Part shown: positions 1 through 7,048 of the stretch, one piece after another
How positions within the stretch are numbered: position 1 is the first letter of the stretch
Layout of the letters: each line of letters begins with the position of its first letter
Source of the DNA: Saprospiraceae bacterium
GTDB taxonomy: Bacteria; Bacteroidota; Bacteroidia; Chitinophagales; Saprospiraceae
Assembly (NCBI GenBank): GCA_023300835.1
Contig: JALZVB010000096.1
Span: 1 to 8,108 of the forward strand
Reading direction: 5' to 3'
DNA: 8,108 nt
Notes under the pieces: model-generated
Seen by the model: the letters and a program-made list of their open reading frames with translations, nothing else
What the model was told of the DNA's origin: nothing
Databases searched by the model: none
Translations under genes and position numbers: made by a program

Positions 1-2547
1 AATAAAATCTAAATATACTTTCTTTTTCTTATTAGAAATCTGTTCAATTCCAACCACTGAACTTAGCTTATCTGATTTGATCCCTGCATTTAAAGTAATC
101 TTTTCAAAGATATACTTATCCATTACAATTGAATCAGCTTTTATATTTGTAGTATAATTTTCCTTGTCCGTATCAACATTTCCACTCAAGCTAAGGTCCT
201 TAAGTCTTAAGTCATTTACTCCTGCTAATTCTAAATAATTTTTGGAATCTTTAATTTTTACTTTGTAATCAAATTTCGAACTTTGCTTTTTTAGAGGTTG
301 ATATTTTATATTTAACTTATTAGCCCATTCAGGATGACGTTTATAGATAGTATTTTTCAGGGAAGGAAGGATTTCTGACACTTCATACTGCCCCTTTATC
401 GTAGCGTCAACAATATCTGAATCTATTAATATCACTCTAGATGAATTATCTTGAGGAGAAAAACTAAGGCTTAGTTTCTCTACCTCATATGACTTTTCTT
501 TGAACAATATGTCAAAATCCTTCAGGTCGGCAATTCCATTTAAGTTAGTGAGATTACTACCATCTAGTTGAAGGTCTAACTTACCTGTAATAGAAGAAAA
601 GTCAGTACTTAGATTAAGTTTTTTAAGATCAAATTTTCTAATGTCTGCTTTAAAATCTGATGTTATTTCTCCATCCTCAATTTCTAGCTTACCGTCAAAA
701 TCAAGAGAAAGGTGCGGATCATTAACAGAAAGTAATCCATTGAATTTGTTTTCTTGAAACTCTCCATTCAATGCTACCTTGGAATAAGAATAACCTTTAT
801 AATCAAACTGATCTAAGTCAATATCTAGATCAGTGTATAAGTTATTCAATGTCAACCCTTTGCCATCGACAATACGTCCTGACATCGTCAATAACCCTAA
901 CTTATCGTCATTGGACCATTCTCTTAGATTAAATTCATTTAGGGAAATTTCGCCTGAGTACTCGGCTTGATTTACGCCTTTCTTTATGTCTAACCTTGTA
1001 TCCAGTTCAACTTGGCCTAGTGGACTATCTAGTTGTCCAAAGATTACAAAATCTTTTAAGAATCCATCTATGTCTCCAGAAAAGTTTATGGGATCCAATT
1101 TATAAAATTGCTCTGGTGGACTGAAACCTGGAATTAATTTCCTGAGATAATTGAGTTTGGTTTCTAGACTACTTACATGCAAATTAATCAGAGCAGACTT
1201 GTTATCCGTAAGATTAAATGTGCTCAATTCCCCTTCGATAACAACCATATCGTTAAATGAAAGTCTCAAGTTCTCGGCATCCATATCATCTATGGTACCT
1301 GAGATATCTCCAGACAATTCAAACCATCTTGATTTGTTAAGCTGGTAAAAACTAGAACTTTTTAATTTGGGAAAGAAATAAATCAATTCACTAAAATATA
1401 TTTTTGAATTCTGGAGTCGTGAAGTGATTTCAATCTTTTCTTCAAATGACTTGAAATCAGAGAAATCTTCGAAATTAAATTTCACATTATCCGTCAGTTT
1501 ACTTTTTCCTGTTTCCAATACAAAGTCTTGAAGCGTAATTGATTTCTCCTCAAGTTTCAGATAATCTACGTTCATATTCTTTATCTCAAATCCCGTCTTT
1601 GTTTCTGACAAAGTGAATACATTGAGGGTCGTATATATATCGTTAGTAGGACTTACGTATGTACTGTCAGCATTTATATGGATTTTTTCAATAGAAAGAT
1701 GATTGAAATCAATGGAACCATTCCCATTATCTTCAGGTGACTTGATGAAATTGTCTAGCTTAAATATCCCCTCACTTATATCTGTCTTATTGACAAATAA
1801 ATGCCAACCACTAGTCGTATCTATTTGAACTATTGCTTTTTCATTAACACTTACTTTAGTTTCACCTTTTTTTATGATCTCTACGTTAGGCTTTGCAAGA
1901 AATAGATTATTAATATTAAGTCTTTTCGCCTCTAAATCAATTGTTCTAATATCAAGTATACCTTCTTGCAAAGATAGGTTCAATTCTGAGCCTGTATTAT
2001 GATCTACCTGTGATAAGTTAATATTATACAATTGTAATTCAGAGAACTTGAGGTCGAGTTTTTCTTTTGAAGGTTCACCTGTTTTGGTATCATTACTTGA
2101 GAGCTTATCAATAAGCTTTTCTACATTAGAACTATCCTCGCCCTTTTTAGTAACAACATTTAATGACACATCTCGCAGTGACAATTGATTTAAATCCAAC
2201 TTCTGCTTATATAGTGAAATCAAGTTCTCGTTAAGTGTCGAGTGAAATGAACCAATATGAGCCATCGTATCAGCTCCATCAACTGAAGAAACATAGAGAT
2301 TCTCGAGTACTAGACCTTTGAAAATCGAAAAATCGACTTCTTCTATAGAGATATTAGTTTCTGTACGTTGTGAGATGTTATTGGTGGCTTTATTTACGAG
2401 CCAGTTTTGTACAGGTTTGATATGAATTATTAGAGGGAGTAGAAGAATAAGAATTAAGATGACCAAAAGCAACACCATTAGAATTCTAGGCATTCTTGCT
2501 GCGAATAATTTGGTAACCTTGATATCTGTTTGATTTTCTTCAGACAA
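1..2547 (-). CDS. TamB/AsmA-like envelope protein, N-terminal part (gene runs off the left edge)
   Basis: An uninterrupted minus-strand frame of 849 codons reaches the first base of the window, so the C-terminal part is missing. Counting from TTG at 2547, a short polar N-terminus precedes one strongly hydrophobic membrane segment (about residues 22-41), then IKPVQNWLVNKATNNIS and IEEVDFSIFKGLVLENLYV. This is the signature opening of Bacteroidota TamB-type proteins (inner-membrane anchor, AsmA-like start). The rest is a long series of short beta-strand-like segments alternating polar and hydrophobic residues, with repeated 'L-x-L-x-x-L' layer motifs, as expected for a periplasmic beta-taco bridge. 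Family members span the periplasm and move phospholipid or help insert outer-membrane proteins; the usual length of about 1,400-1,700 residues implies roughly half is visible. The start is uncertain. A stop (TAG, 2583-2581) lies just upstream; TTG at 2547 gives an SEENQ-type cytosolic tail, while ATG at 2493 would begin right before the membrane segment. It follows folP by 76 nt on the same strand. Confidence 0.85.
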   Translation of the reverse strand, partial: MSEENQTDIKVTKLFAARMPRILMVLLLVILILILLLPLIIHIKPVQNWLVNKATNNISQRTETNISIEEVDFSIFKGLVLENLYVSSVDGADTMAHIGSFHSTLNENLISLYKQKLDLNQLSLRDVSLNVVTKKGEDSSNVEKLIDKLSSNDTKTGEPSKEKLDLKFSELQLYNINLSQVDHNTGSELNLSLQEGILDIRTIDLEAKRLNINNLFLAKPNVEIIKKGETKVSVNEKAIVQIDTTSGWHLFVNKTDISEGIFKLDNFIKSPEDNGNGSIDFNHLSIEKIHINADSTYVSPTNDIYTTLNVFTLSETKTGFEIKNMNVDYLKLEEKSITLQDFVLETGKSKLTDNVKFNFEDFSDFKSFEEKIEITSRLQNSKIYFSELIYFFPKLKSSSFYQLNKSRWFELSGDISGTIDDMDAENLRLSFNDMVVIEGELSTFNLTDNKSALINLHVSSLETKLNYLRKLIPGFSPPEQFYKLDPINFSGDIDGFLKDFVIFGQLDSPLGQVELDTRLDIKKGVNQAEYSGEISLNEFNLREWSNDDKLGLLTMSGRIVDGKGLTLNNLYTDLDIDLDQFDYKGYSYSKVALNGEFQENKFNGLLSVNDPHLSLDFDGKLEIEDGEITSDFKADIRKFDLKKLNLSTDFSSITGKLDLQLDGSNLTNLNGIADLKDFDILFKEKSYEVEKLSLSFSPQDNSSRVILIDSDIVDATIKGQYEVSEILPSLKNTIYKRHPEWANKLNIKYQPLKKQSSKFDYKVKIKDSKNYLELAGVNDLRLKDLSLSGNVDTDKENYTTNIKADSIVMDKYIFEKITLNAGIKSDKLSSVVGIEQISNKKKKVYLDFI

Positions 2548-2600
2548 TTGCCTAACTGTATTTATTAAAAAAGAATAACTCTATTTGAGTAATATATATT

Positions 2601-2638
2601 AACCTGTTCTAGTATTTTATACATTAGTTAACAGGGTT
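2601..2638 (-). repeat. imperfect hairpin spanning the folP stop codon
   Basis: On the plus strand CCTGTT (2603-2608) pairs with AACAGG (2630-2635), CTA (2609-2611) with TAG (2625-2627), and GTAT (2612-2615) with ATAC (2619-2622) around a TTT loop. Small bulges separate the three stems. The structure covers the folP stop codon (2626-2624). In the minus-strand RNA it is followed by an AU-rich stretch rather than a clean U-run, so it could be a weak terminator, an attenuator before the TamB-like gene, or a 3'-end stabiliser. It may also be chance in AT-rich DNA. Confidence 0.35.
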
Positions 2639-3460
2639 ATGTAATTGCTGCCACAATTTAATTGTTTCTCGGGCTTCTTTTACATCATGGGCTCTTAATA
2701 TTTTTGCACCATTATTTAATGCAACCATGTGCATCGCTGTTGTTCCATTAAGTGCTTCTTCTGAACTGACATTCAGTGTTTTATATATAAATGATTTTCG
2801 TGATAAACCAACTAATACAGGTAGGTCTAAAATCTGAAGAACTTGGAGGTCTTTTATAAGCTGGAAGTTATGTTCAATACCCTTGGCAAAACCTATTCCT
2901 GGATCAACCATTATCTGCTCTATTCCCAACTGTCGCAAGTGATGTATCCCTGTCGCTAATCGATCCAAAACATGCATAACTACGTTATCATATTGGATAT
3001 TATCCATCATATTAGCTGGTGTCCCCTTCATATGCATAAGTATATACGGTAGTTTCTTCTCCGCTACAGTGACTAGGAGTTGATCATCCCATTGGTAGCC
3101 AGATATATCATTAACAACAAATGAGCAATATTGTGAGAGCTGGTCTACAACCTTAGCGCTATAGGTATCTATGCTTAAGATTGCAGAAGGAAACTTATTG
3201 ATAATTTCCTTTATAACTGGTACAAGAATTCTTAATTGTTCATCCGGATTTACCAGTTCTGCACCTGGTCTGGAAGAAAAAGCGCCTACGTCTATTATAT
3301 CCGCCCCTTCTGTCAACATCTTATCTATCTGTGTCATGGCGCTGTCTAGATCAGTATATCTGCCACCATCATAGAATGAGTCCTGTGTTACATTGAGTAT
3401 TCCCATAACCCTAGGAACATCAAATGTTAATAGGTTACCACCAACATTAAAACTATTCAT
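2624..3460 (-). CDS. folP: dihydropteroate synthase
   Basis: Condenses 6-hydroxymethyl-7,8-dihydropterin diphosphate with p-aminobenzoate to give dihydropteroate in cytosolic folate synthesis; it is the sulfonamide target. All landmarks of the TIM-barrel family are present in its 278 residues, a normal length: GILNVTQDSFYDGG (20-33, Asn23 being the metal/diphosphate contact), DVGAFSSRPGAE (57-68), SIDTY (96-100), VNDISG (116-121), ILMHMKGTP (140-148), DPGIGFAK (186-193), GLSRKS (218-223), and a C-terminal GTTAMH...RAHDV (239-260). The SSRPGAE form replaces the proteobacterial ESTRPGA and is common in Bacteroidota. Gln26 replaces the usual Pro of NVTPDSF. The ATG at 3460 is firm because an in-frame TAG lies three codons upstream (3469-3467). 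Transcribed towards the TamB-like gene with a 76-nt gap, so co-transcription is possible; no functional link between the two is known to me. Confidence 0.97.
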   Translation of the reverse strand: MNSFNVGGNLLTFDVPRVMGILNVTQDSFYDGGRYTDLDSAMTQIDKMLTEGADIIDVGAFSSRPGAELVNPDEQLRILVPVIKEIINKFPSAILSIDTYSAKVVDQLSQYCSFVVNDISGYQWDDQLLVTVAEKKLPYILMHMKGTPANMMDNIQYDNVVMHVLDRLATGIHHLRQLGIEQIMVDPGIGFAKGIEHNFQLIKDLQVLQILDLPVLVGLSRKSFIYKTLNVSSEEALNGTTAMHMVALNNGAKILRAHDVKEARETIKLWQQLHNPVN

Positions 3461-3477
3461 ATATGTCTATTGTGCCG

Positions 3478-3485
3478 CAAATGTA
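3478..3485 (-). promoter_or_regulatory. possible -7 box of the folP promoter
   Basis: Read on the minus strand this is TACATTTG, an exact match to the Bacteroidota -7 consensus TAnnTTTG. It ends 17 nt before the folP ATG, implying a leader of about 10 nt. I see no convincing TTTG-type -33 box at the usual spacing, so the call rests on one 8-base motif in the right place and orientation. Confidence 0.35.
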
Positions 3486-3538
3486 AGACATAGATGCTCA
3501 CTAGTCACTAATATTATTGATTGTTAATTGTGCCTCCG

Positions 3539-3573
3539 TTTTGTTTCATACTTAGAATAAAAAACTATTTTTG
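3539..3573 (+). promoter_or_regulatory. candidate Bacteroidota-type promoter of the M23 peptidase gene
   Basis: TATTTTTG at 3566-3573 matches the -7 consensus TAnnTTTG exactly. TTTTG at 3539-3543 could be the -33 element; the 22-nt spacer is one or two bases longer than the typical 19-21. Transcription would start near 3580, leaving a leader of about 30 nt before the GTG at 3613. It lies in the 152-bp divergent region shared with folP. Confidence 0.5.
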
Positions 3574-3612
3574 AATAACCTTATCCAATGTTGGATTTTC
3601 AAATGAAATTGA

Positions 3613-4878
3613 GTGAAGAAAACGGAAATATCTCTAATAAACCTCAGTATTACAGCTTGCCTAATCTTAATAGCTTTCGTTATTTTCAGTAAAGACGAAC
3701 CCAAAGTCAACAAACAATATATTTCTATACCTCAGCCGGTTAGACATTTAGGATTTGACGTATCTCAGTACGTATTTGAGCCACATGCACTTAAGAGAAA
3801 TCAGAATTTAGGCGATGTGCTTGTAGGGGAAGGTGTTTCATGGGATAGTATTATAAAACTTGATAACATTTCTACTGAGTTATTTAGTATCAGGAAATTC
3901 AGGGCTAAAAAACCATTTACTTTAGTCAGAAAAGATACTTGTGCTGCTCCGCATTGTATTGTCTACGAACCCAATAAATTCACATACATAAAGTATTATA
4001 TAGGTGACAAAGTGGATATAAAACGTGTGGATCGTCAATATGACACCTGCGTAGAAGTAGCCAACGGGGAGATTACAAGTTCTCTATGGATGGCGATGAA
4101 GGATGCTGGACTAGATAACTCCATAATTGATAAGATGGAAGATGCCATGGCATCAAGTGTAGATTTCTATCATACGCAGAAGGGTGATAAGTTTAAACTT
4201 GTATATGAAAAGATATACATAGATGGAAAACCTGTTTCCAATGGTGAAATCCTATCAGCCGCATACAACAACAATTACGGGGAACATTTTGCCGTCTTAT
4301 ACGAAAACGAAAATTATAGTGGATTCTATGATCTAGAAGGTAGACCTACTAAGTCTAGTTTCTTGAGAGCCCCACTCCGTTACTCTAGAATATCATCTAG
4401 GTTCAACAGAAGAAGATTCCATCCTATCAAAAAGAGAACAATTCCGCACCTAGGTACAGATTACGCGGCTCCTACCGGAACGCCTATATTTTCAGTTGCT
4501 GATGGCACAATTCTAGCTGCTGGATACTCCAAGAATAATGGTAAGTATGTCAAAATACGTCATGATGATGTCTATACTACGCAATATCTGCATATGAACG
4601 GATATGCGAAGGGGATAAAGAGAGGTGCACGTGTCAAGCAAGGAGAAACGATAGGTTATGTCGGTCAGACAGGTCTTGCAACGGGTCCGCATGTATGTTT
4701 CAGGTTCTGGAAAAGAGGTCGTCAGATTAATCACATGAGAGAAAACTTTGCGCCGAAAGATCCTTTGCCCCCTTCAGAACTAGATAAATTTTATGCCACT
4801 AGGGATTCACTTATGGATCTACTCAACACTATTGACTATCCGGTAACTAAGGAGTTAATCGCTGACAATCAAATCTAA
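3613..4878 (+). CDS. membrane-anchored MepM-like M23 peptidoglycan endopeptidase
   Basis: Predicted zinc metalloendopeptidase that cuts peptide cross-links in peptidoglycan outside the cytoplasmic membrane. An N-terminal signal anchor (about residues 8-26) is followed by an OapA/Csd3-type middle region: a LysM-like part around 60-100, then GEI...SLWMAM...AGL, DFYHTQKGDKFKLVYE and ILSAAYNNN. FLRAPLRYSRISSRF leads into the LytM domain. Catalytic-site residues visible are H279-LGT-D283 (HxxxD), H327 in QYLHM, and H360 in GPHVCFRF. The expected second His of the HxH motif is Cys362, a variant I recall from other Bacteroidota homologues. Length 421 is near that of MepM (about 440). The start is GTG, forced by an in-frame TGA immediately upstream (3610-3612); no in-frame ATG occurs before the catalytic half. 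An out-of-frame ATG lies 10 nt upstream at 3603. It stands alone on the plus strand; its stop overlaps that of the convergent sensor kinase by 4 nt. Confidence 0.93.
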   Translation: MKKTEISLINLSITACLILIAFVIFSKDEPKVNKQYISIPQPVRHLGFDVSQYVFEPHALKRNQNLGDVLVGEGVSWDSIIKLDNISTELFSIRKFRAKKPFTLVRKDTCAAPHCIVYEPNKFTYIKYYIGDKVDIKRVDRQYDTCVEVANGEITSSLWMAMKDAGLDNSIIDKMEDAMASSVDFYHTQKGDKFKLVYEKIYIDGKPVSNGEILSAAYNNNYGEHFAVLYENENYSGFYDLEGRPTKSSFLRAPLRYSRISSRFNRRRFHPIKKRTIPHLGTDYAAPTGTPIFSVADGTILAAGYSKNNGKYVKIRHDDVYTTQYLHMNGYAKGIKRGARVKQGETIGYVGQTGLATGPHVCFRFWKRGRQINHMRENFAPKDPLPPSELDKFYATRDSLMDLLNTIDYPVTKELIADNQI

Positions 4879-5927
4879 AGCAAGCTATATGTCGCTTTAT
4901 TAAGCGTAAATCCGAATGTTGTTCCTTCTTCAATCCTAGAACTAACCGTCAAGGTATTCCCGTGGGCTTCTACAATATGCTTGACAATAGATAACCCCAG
5001 ACCAGAACCACCTACCGACCTAGATCTACTCTTTTCTACACGGTAAAATCTATCAAACAAGTGTTTAAGATGCTTTTCTTCTATTCCGATACCATTGTCT
5101 GTTACTTCTATTAATAAGACTTGATCTATCTCATGGAAGCTTAGTGTAGTAAGACCATTATCTTTGCCATACTTGATTGAATTGGATATGAGGTTGTTAA
5201 ATACTTGCCTTATTTTTTCTCTATCTCCTGATACGCTATAACTATCAGCCGTATCCTGTCCATAATCTAGAACGATATTTCTCTCCTCTGCCATAAACGC
5301 AAGATCTGAAAACACCTCTTCTACTAGAATCATAAGATCAAAAACTGCTATCTTAATTTCATTTTCTTCAGAATCAAGCTTATTAATAAGTTCGAGATCT
5401 GCCACAATCATTTGGAGCCTATCAGTATTCTGTATGGCTCTTCTTAGATAATTAATATTAATAGACTCGTCATAGATTCCCCCTTCAATAAGTGTATGAA
5501 GATATCCTTGAATCGAAAAAAGTGGTGTTTTGAGCTCATGTGATATATCACCTAGAAACTTACGTCTATATATTTCTAGTGATTTCAGATACTGGGGTTC
5601 TTCAGCTTTATTATCAATCCATGTCGTAATATCATGATTAACCCCACTTAATAATGGATCTATTCTTAAAGAATTCTTTTTCAATGGATTTTGCTTATTT
5701 CCTACTATTCTATAAACAAGATTTATATGTTTCAGAATGATTTTTTCTAAAAAAAAGAAAACTATACCTGATATCATGATCAGCGATACGACAAAATAGA
5801 TAAGTATAGGAGTCGTCCCTATCTCAACTGTTGTAAACAAGGAAAGAAGTCCTAAAAGTAATAGTTGAGATAACCACAGGAGTAGTGAAACAATCAAAGT
5901 CATATTCCTAATAGATAAATTATTCAT
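4875..5927 (-). CDS. PhoR-type sensor histidine kinase
   Basis: Membrane histidine kinase expected to phosphorylate the response regulator encoded directly upstream. The 350 residues contain two membrane segments (about 8-31 and 40-60) with a loop of only about nine residues between them, hence no external sensing domain. A linker of about 60 residues follows, without a clear HAMP or PAS signature. HisKA has FLGDISHELKTPL with phospho-acceptor His130. The HATPase domain shows the N box QVFNNLISNSIKYG (241-254), G1 DNGIG (277-281), the F box FDRFYRVEKSRSR (291-303) and G2 GGSGLGLSIVKHI (306-318). All catalytic motifs look intact. The ATG at 5927 is the only sensible start, since the TAA that ends the regulator gene (5945-5943) is in the same frame, 15 nt upstream. 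The short gap points to co-transcription. The arrangement resembles PhoB/PhoR pairs, but phosphate sensing cannot be read from the sequence. It ends tail to tail with the M23 gene. Confidence 0.95.
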   Translation of the reverse strand: MNNLSIRNMTLIVSLLLWLSQLLLLGLLSLFTTVEIGTTPILIYFVVSLIMISGIVFFFLEKIILKHINLVYRIVGNKQNPLKKNSLRIDPLLSGVNHDITTWIDNKAEEPQYLKSLEIYRRKFLGDISHELKTPLFSIQGYLHTLIEGGIYDESININYLRRAIQNTDRLQMIVADLELINKLDSEENEIKIAVFDLMILVEEVFSDLAFMAEERNIVLDYGQDTADSYSVSGDREKIRQVFNNLISNSIKYGKDNGLTTLSFHEIDQVLLIEVTDNGIGIEEKHLKHLFDRFYRVEKSRSRSVGGSGLGLSIVKHIVEAHGNTLTVSSRIEEGTTFGFTLNKATYSLL

Positions 5928-5942
5928 ATAGGCTACTTTTTT

Positions 5943-6623
5943 TTACAGACTAAACTTGTAACCAACTCCCTTGATCGTTGAGATAAAGTCACTACCGATT
6001 TTCTCTCTTAACTTCCTTATATGTACATCGATCGTCCTATCCCCCACTACGACATCAGTTCCCCAAACGTTATTCAAAATGTCCTTCCGTTTATATACTT
6101 TCCCTGGCTTGGTGGTGAGAAACAGAAGCAGTTCAAATTCTTTTTTAGCAAGATAAATGGTTTCACCTTTTATTTCTATGGAATAAGCCTCTGGGTTTAT
6201 GATTAGATCTCCGAGAGTTATAATATTGGTATCAGTAGATAATTTCAACTCGGGATGTCTTCTGAGTAAGGCTCTTATACGACTGACAAATACATCAATT
6301 TTTATAGGTTTTGTAATAAAATCATCCCCACCTATATCTAGCGCATGTACTTGTGTAAATGATTCATTCCGAGCAGTAAGAAAGGCAATAATAGCTTTAT
6401 CAAATGAGGAATCTTGTCGCAATAAAGTACATAATTCTATACCGTCCATTTCGGGCATCATTATATCAAGGACGATAAGGTGCGGATTGAATAATTGCGC
6501 CTTTTCTAGACCTTGCTTACCGTCATAGGCTTTTTCTAGAATATACCCCTCTTTCTGAAGGTTGTAACTCAATAGTTCTACTATATCATCTTCATCATCT
6601 ACAATCAGTATTCTAGCCTTCAT
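5943..6623 (-). CDS. OmpR/PhoB-family response regulator
   Basis: DNA-binding regulator partnered with the kinase just downstream. Numbering from ATG at 6623 gives 226 residues, normal for the family. Receiver domain (about 1-118): ILIVDDEDD supplies the acidic pocket Asp9/Asp10, VLDIMMPEMDG carries phospho-acceptor Asp53, LTAR has Thr83, and TKP has Lys105. The C-terminal winged helix (about 130-226) shows KKEFELLLFL, the recognition helix region GDRTIDVHIRKLREKIG, and the terminal wing IKGVGYKF. A frame-only reading can start one codon earlier at TTG (6626), but ATG at 6623 directly follows it and a TAG (6629-6627) closes the frame upstream, so I choose ATG. It follows the DUF4296-like gene by 62 nt of AT-rich DNA and precedes the kinase by 19 nt counted to its ATG. 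Target genes cannot be inferred from the window. Confidence 0.97.
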   Translation of the reverse strand: MKARILIVDDEDDIVELLSYNLQKEGYILEKAYDGKQGLEKAQLFNPHLIVLDIMMPEMDGIELCTLLRQDSSFDKAIIAFLTARNESFTQVHALDIGGDDFITKPIKIDVFVSRIRALLRRHPELKLSTDTNIITLGDLIINPEAYSIEIKGETIYLAKKEFELLLFLTTKPGKVYKRKDILNNVWGTDVVVGDRTIDVHIRKLREKIGSDFISTIKGVGYKFSL

Positions 6624-6660
6624 CAACTAAGTCGTTTAGATATAAAAAGTAAAGTAAAAA

Positions 6661-6672
6661 TTCAAAATTGAA
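6661..6672 (-). terminator. weak AT-only hairpin with T-run between the lipoprotein and regulator genes
   Basis: TTCAA (6661-6665) and TTGAA (6668-6672) are inverted repeats separated by two bases. In the minus-strand direction they are followed by TTTTT. It sits 14 nt after the DUF4296-like stop codon. The stem has only one G-C pair and the loop must open further to be physical, so at best it would cause partial termination ahead of the two-component genes. Confidence 0.18.
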
Positions 6673-6685
6673 CACTAATCTGACA

Positions 6686-7048
6686 TTACTTTCCATTCAG
6701 ATTATTGGTTTTTATAAGCACTTCTTTATCCAGTTTTGATAATGAATCTAGTATGTCCTTATGAATAGGTTTGTATAACGAAGGATATGCATGTAAGGAT
6801 TCAATATCCGCTTCTATCAAACCAATATCAACATCATGGATGATTTCGATTTGACTTCGATACACTTCTATAAGACTATCCGCTACCAATTCATCTAACC
6901 CTTGTATGGCTGACCCTGCAATATATAAGTCAACAGTTACAGCGATTATCTTTTGATTAGAATAATTAAGGTCTAATTCTATCTTATCGTTTTTACAGGC
7001 ATAGCTTGTAAAAAGGCAGAGTATGATTAAGATGAATTTTGTTTTCAT
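6686..7048 (-). CDS. small DUF4296-like putative lipoprotein
   Basis: A 120-residue protein with a lysine-containing, hydrophobic N-terminal signal (about 3-17) ending in TSYAC. Cys18 would be the lipidated residue; the lipobox is non-ideal because Ser and Tyr precede Ala. The mature part is helical and charged. The pattern IIAVTVDLYIAGSAI, then a Tyr-containing helix with IEIIHDVDIGLIEADIESLHAYPSLYKPIHKDILDSL in two adjoining helices, resembles DUF4296, a Bacteroidota-restricted family of unknown function. The family call is from memory of the pattern and not certain. Its ATG overlaps the TGA of the SixA-like gene (ATGA, 7048-7045), which implies translational coupling. It probably sits in the periplasm, anchored in a membrane. 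I know no biochemical role for it; position suggests co-expression with the phosphatase and possibly with the two-component pair. Confidence 0.8.
   Translation of the reverse strand: MKTKFILIILCLFTSYACKNDKIELDLNYSNQKIIAVTVDLYIAGSAIQGLDELVADSLIEVYRSQIEIIHDVDIGLIEADIESLHAYPSLYKPIHKDILDSLSKLDKEVLIKTNNLNGK

Noticed and set aside
1151..1348. Plus-strand 65-codon ORF
   Set aside because: It lies wholly inside the continuous TamB-like minus-strand frame and has no domain or signal of its own.
3171..3374. Plus-strand 67-codon ORF
   Set aside because: Antisense shadow of folP, whose frame carries every family motif.
4513..4734. Minus-strand 73-codon ORF
   Set aside because: Antisense to the M23 catalytic domain; composition follows from the opposite strand.
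4893..4906. CGCTT-TATT-AAGCG hairpin as a terminator for the M23 gene
   Set aside because: No T-run follows on the plus strand, the stem is only 5 bp, and it encodes the kinase C-terminus, so I did not list it as a terminator.
5928..5945. Regulator and kinase in the same frame, separated only by a stop codon, as a possible read-through fusion
   Set aside because: The TAA is followed by a normal gap and a proper kinase ATG, and separate proteins are the standard arrangement; no recoding signal is visible.
5971..6528. Three plus-strand ORFs opposite the response regulator
   Set aside because: All are antisense to a regulator with intact receiver and winged-helix motifs, and they overlap one another.
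6624..6685. Promoter directly upstream of the response regulator
   Set aside because: TACTTTTT and TTTTG are present on the minus strand, but the -7 match is incomplete and the spacing (about 11 nt) is wrong.
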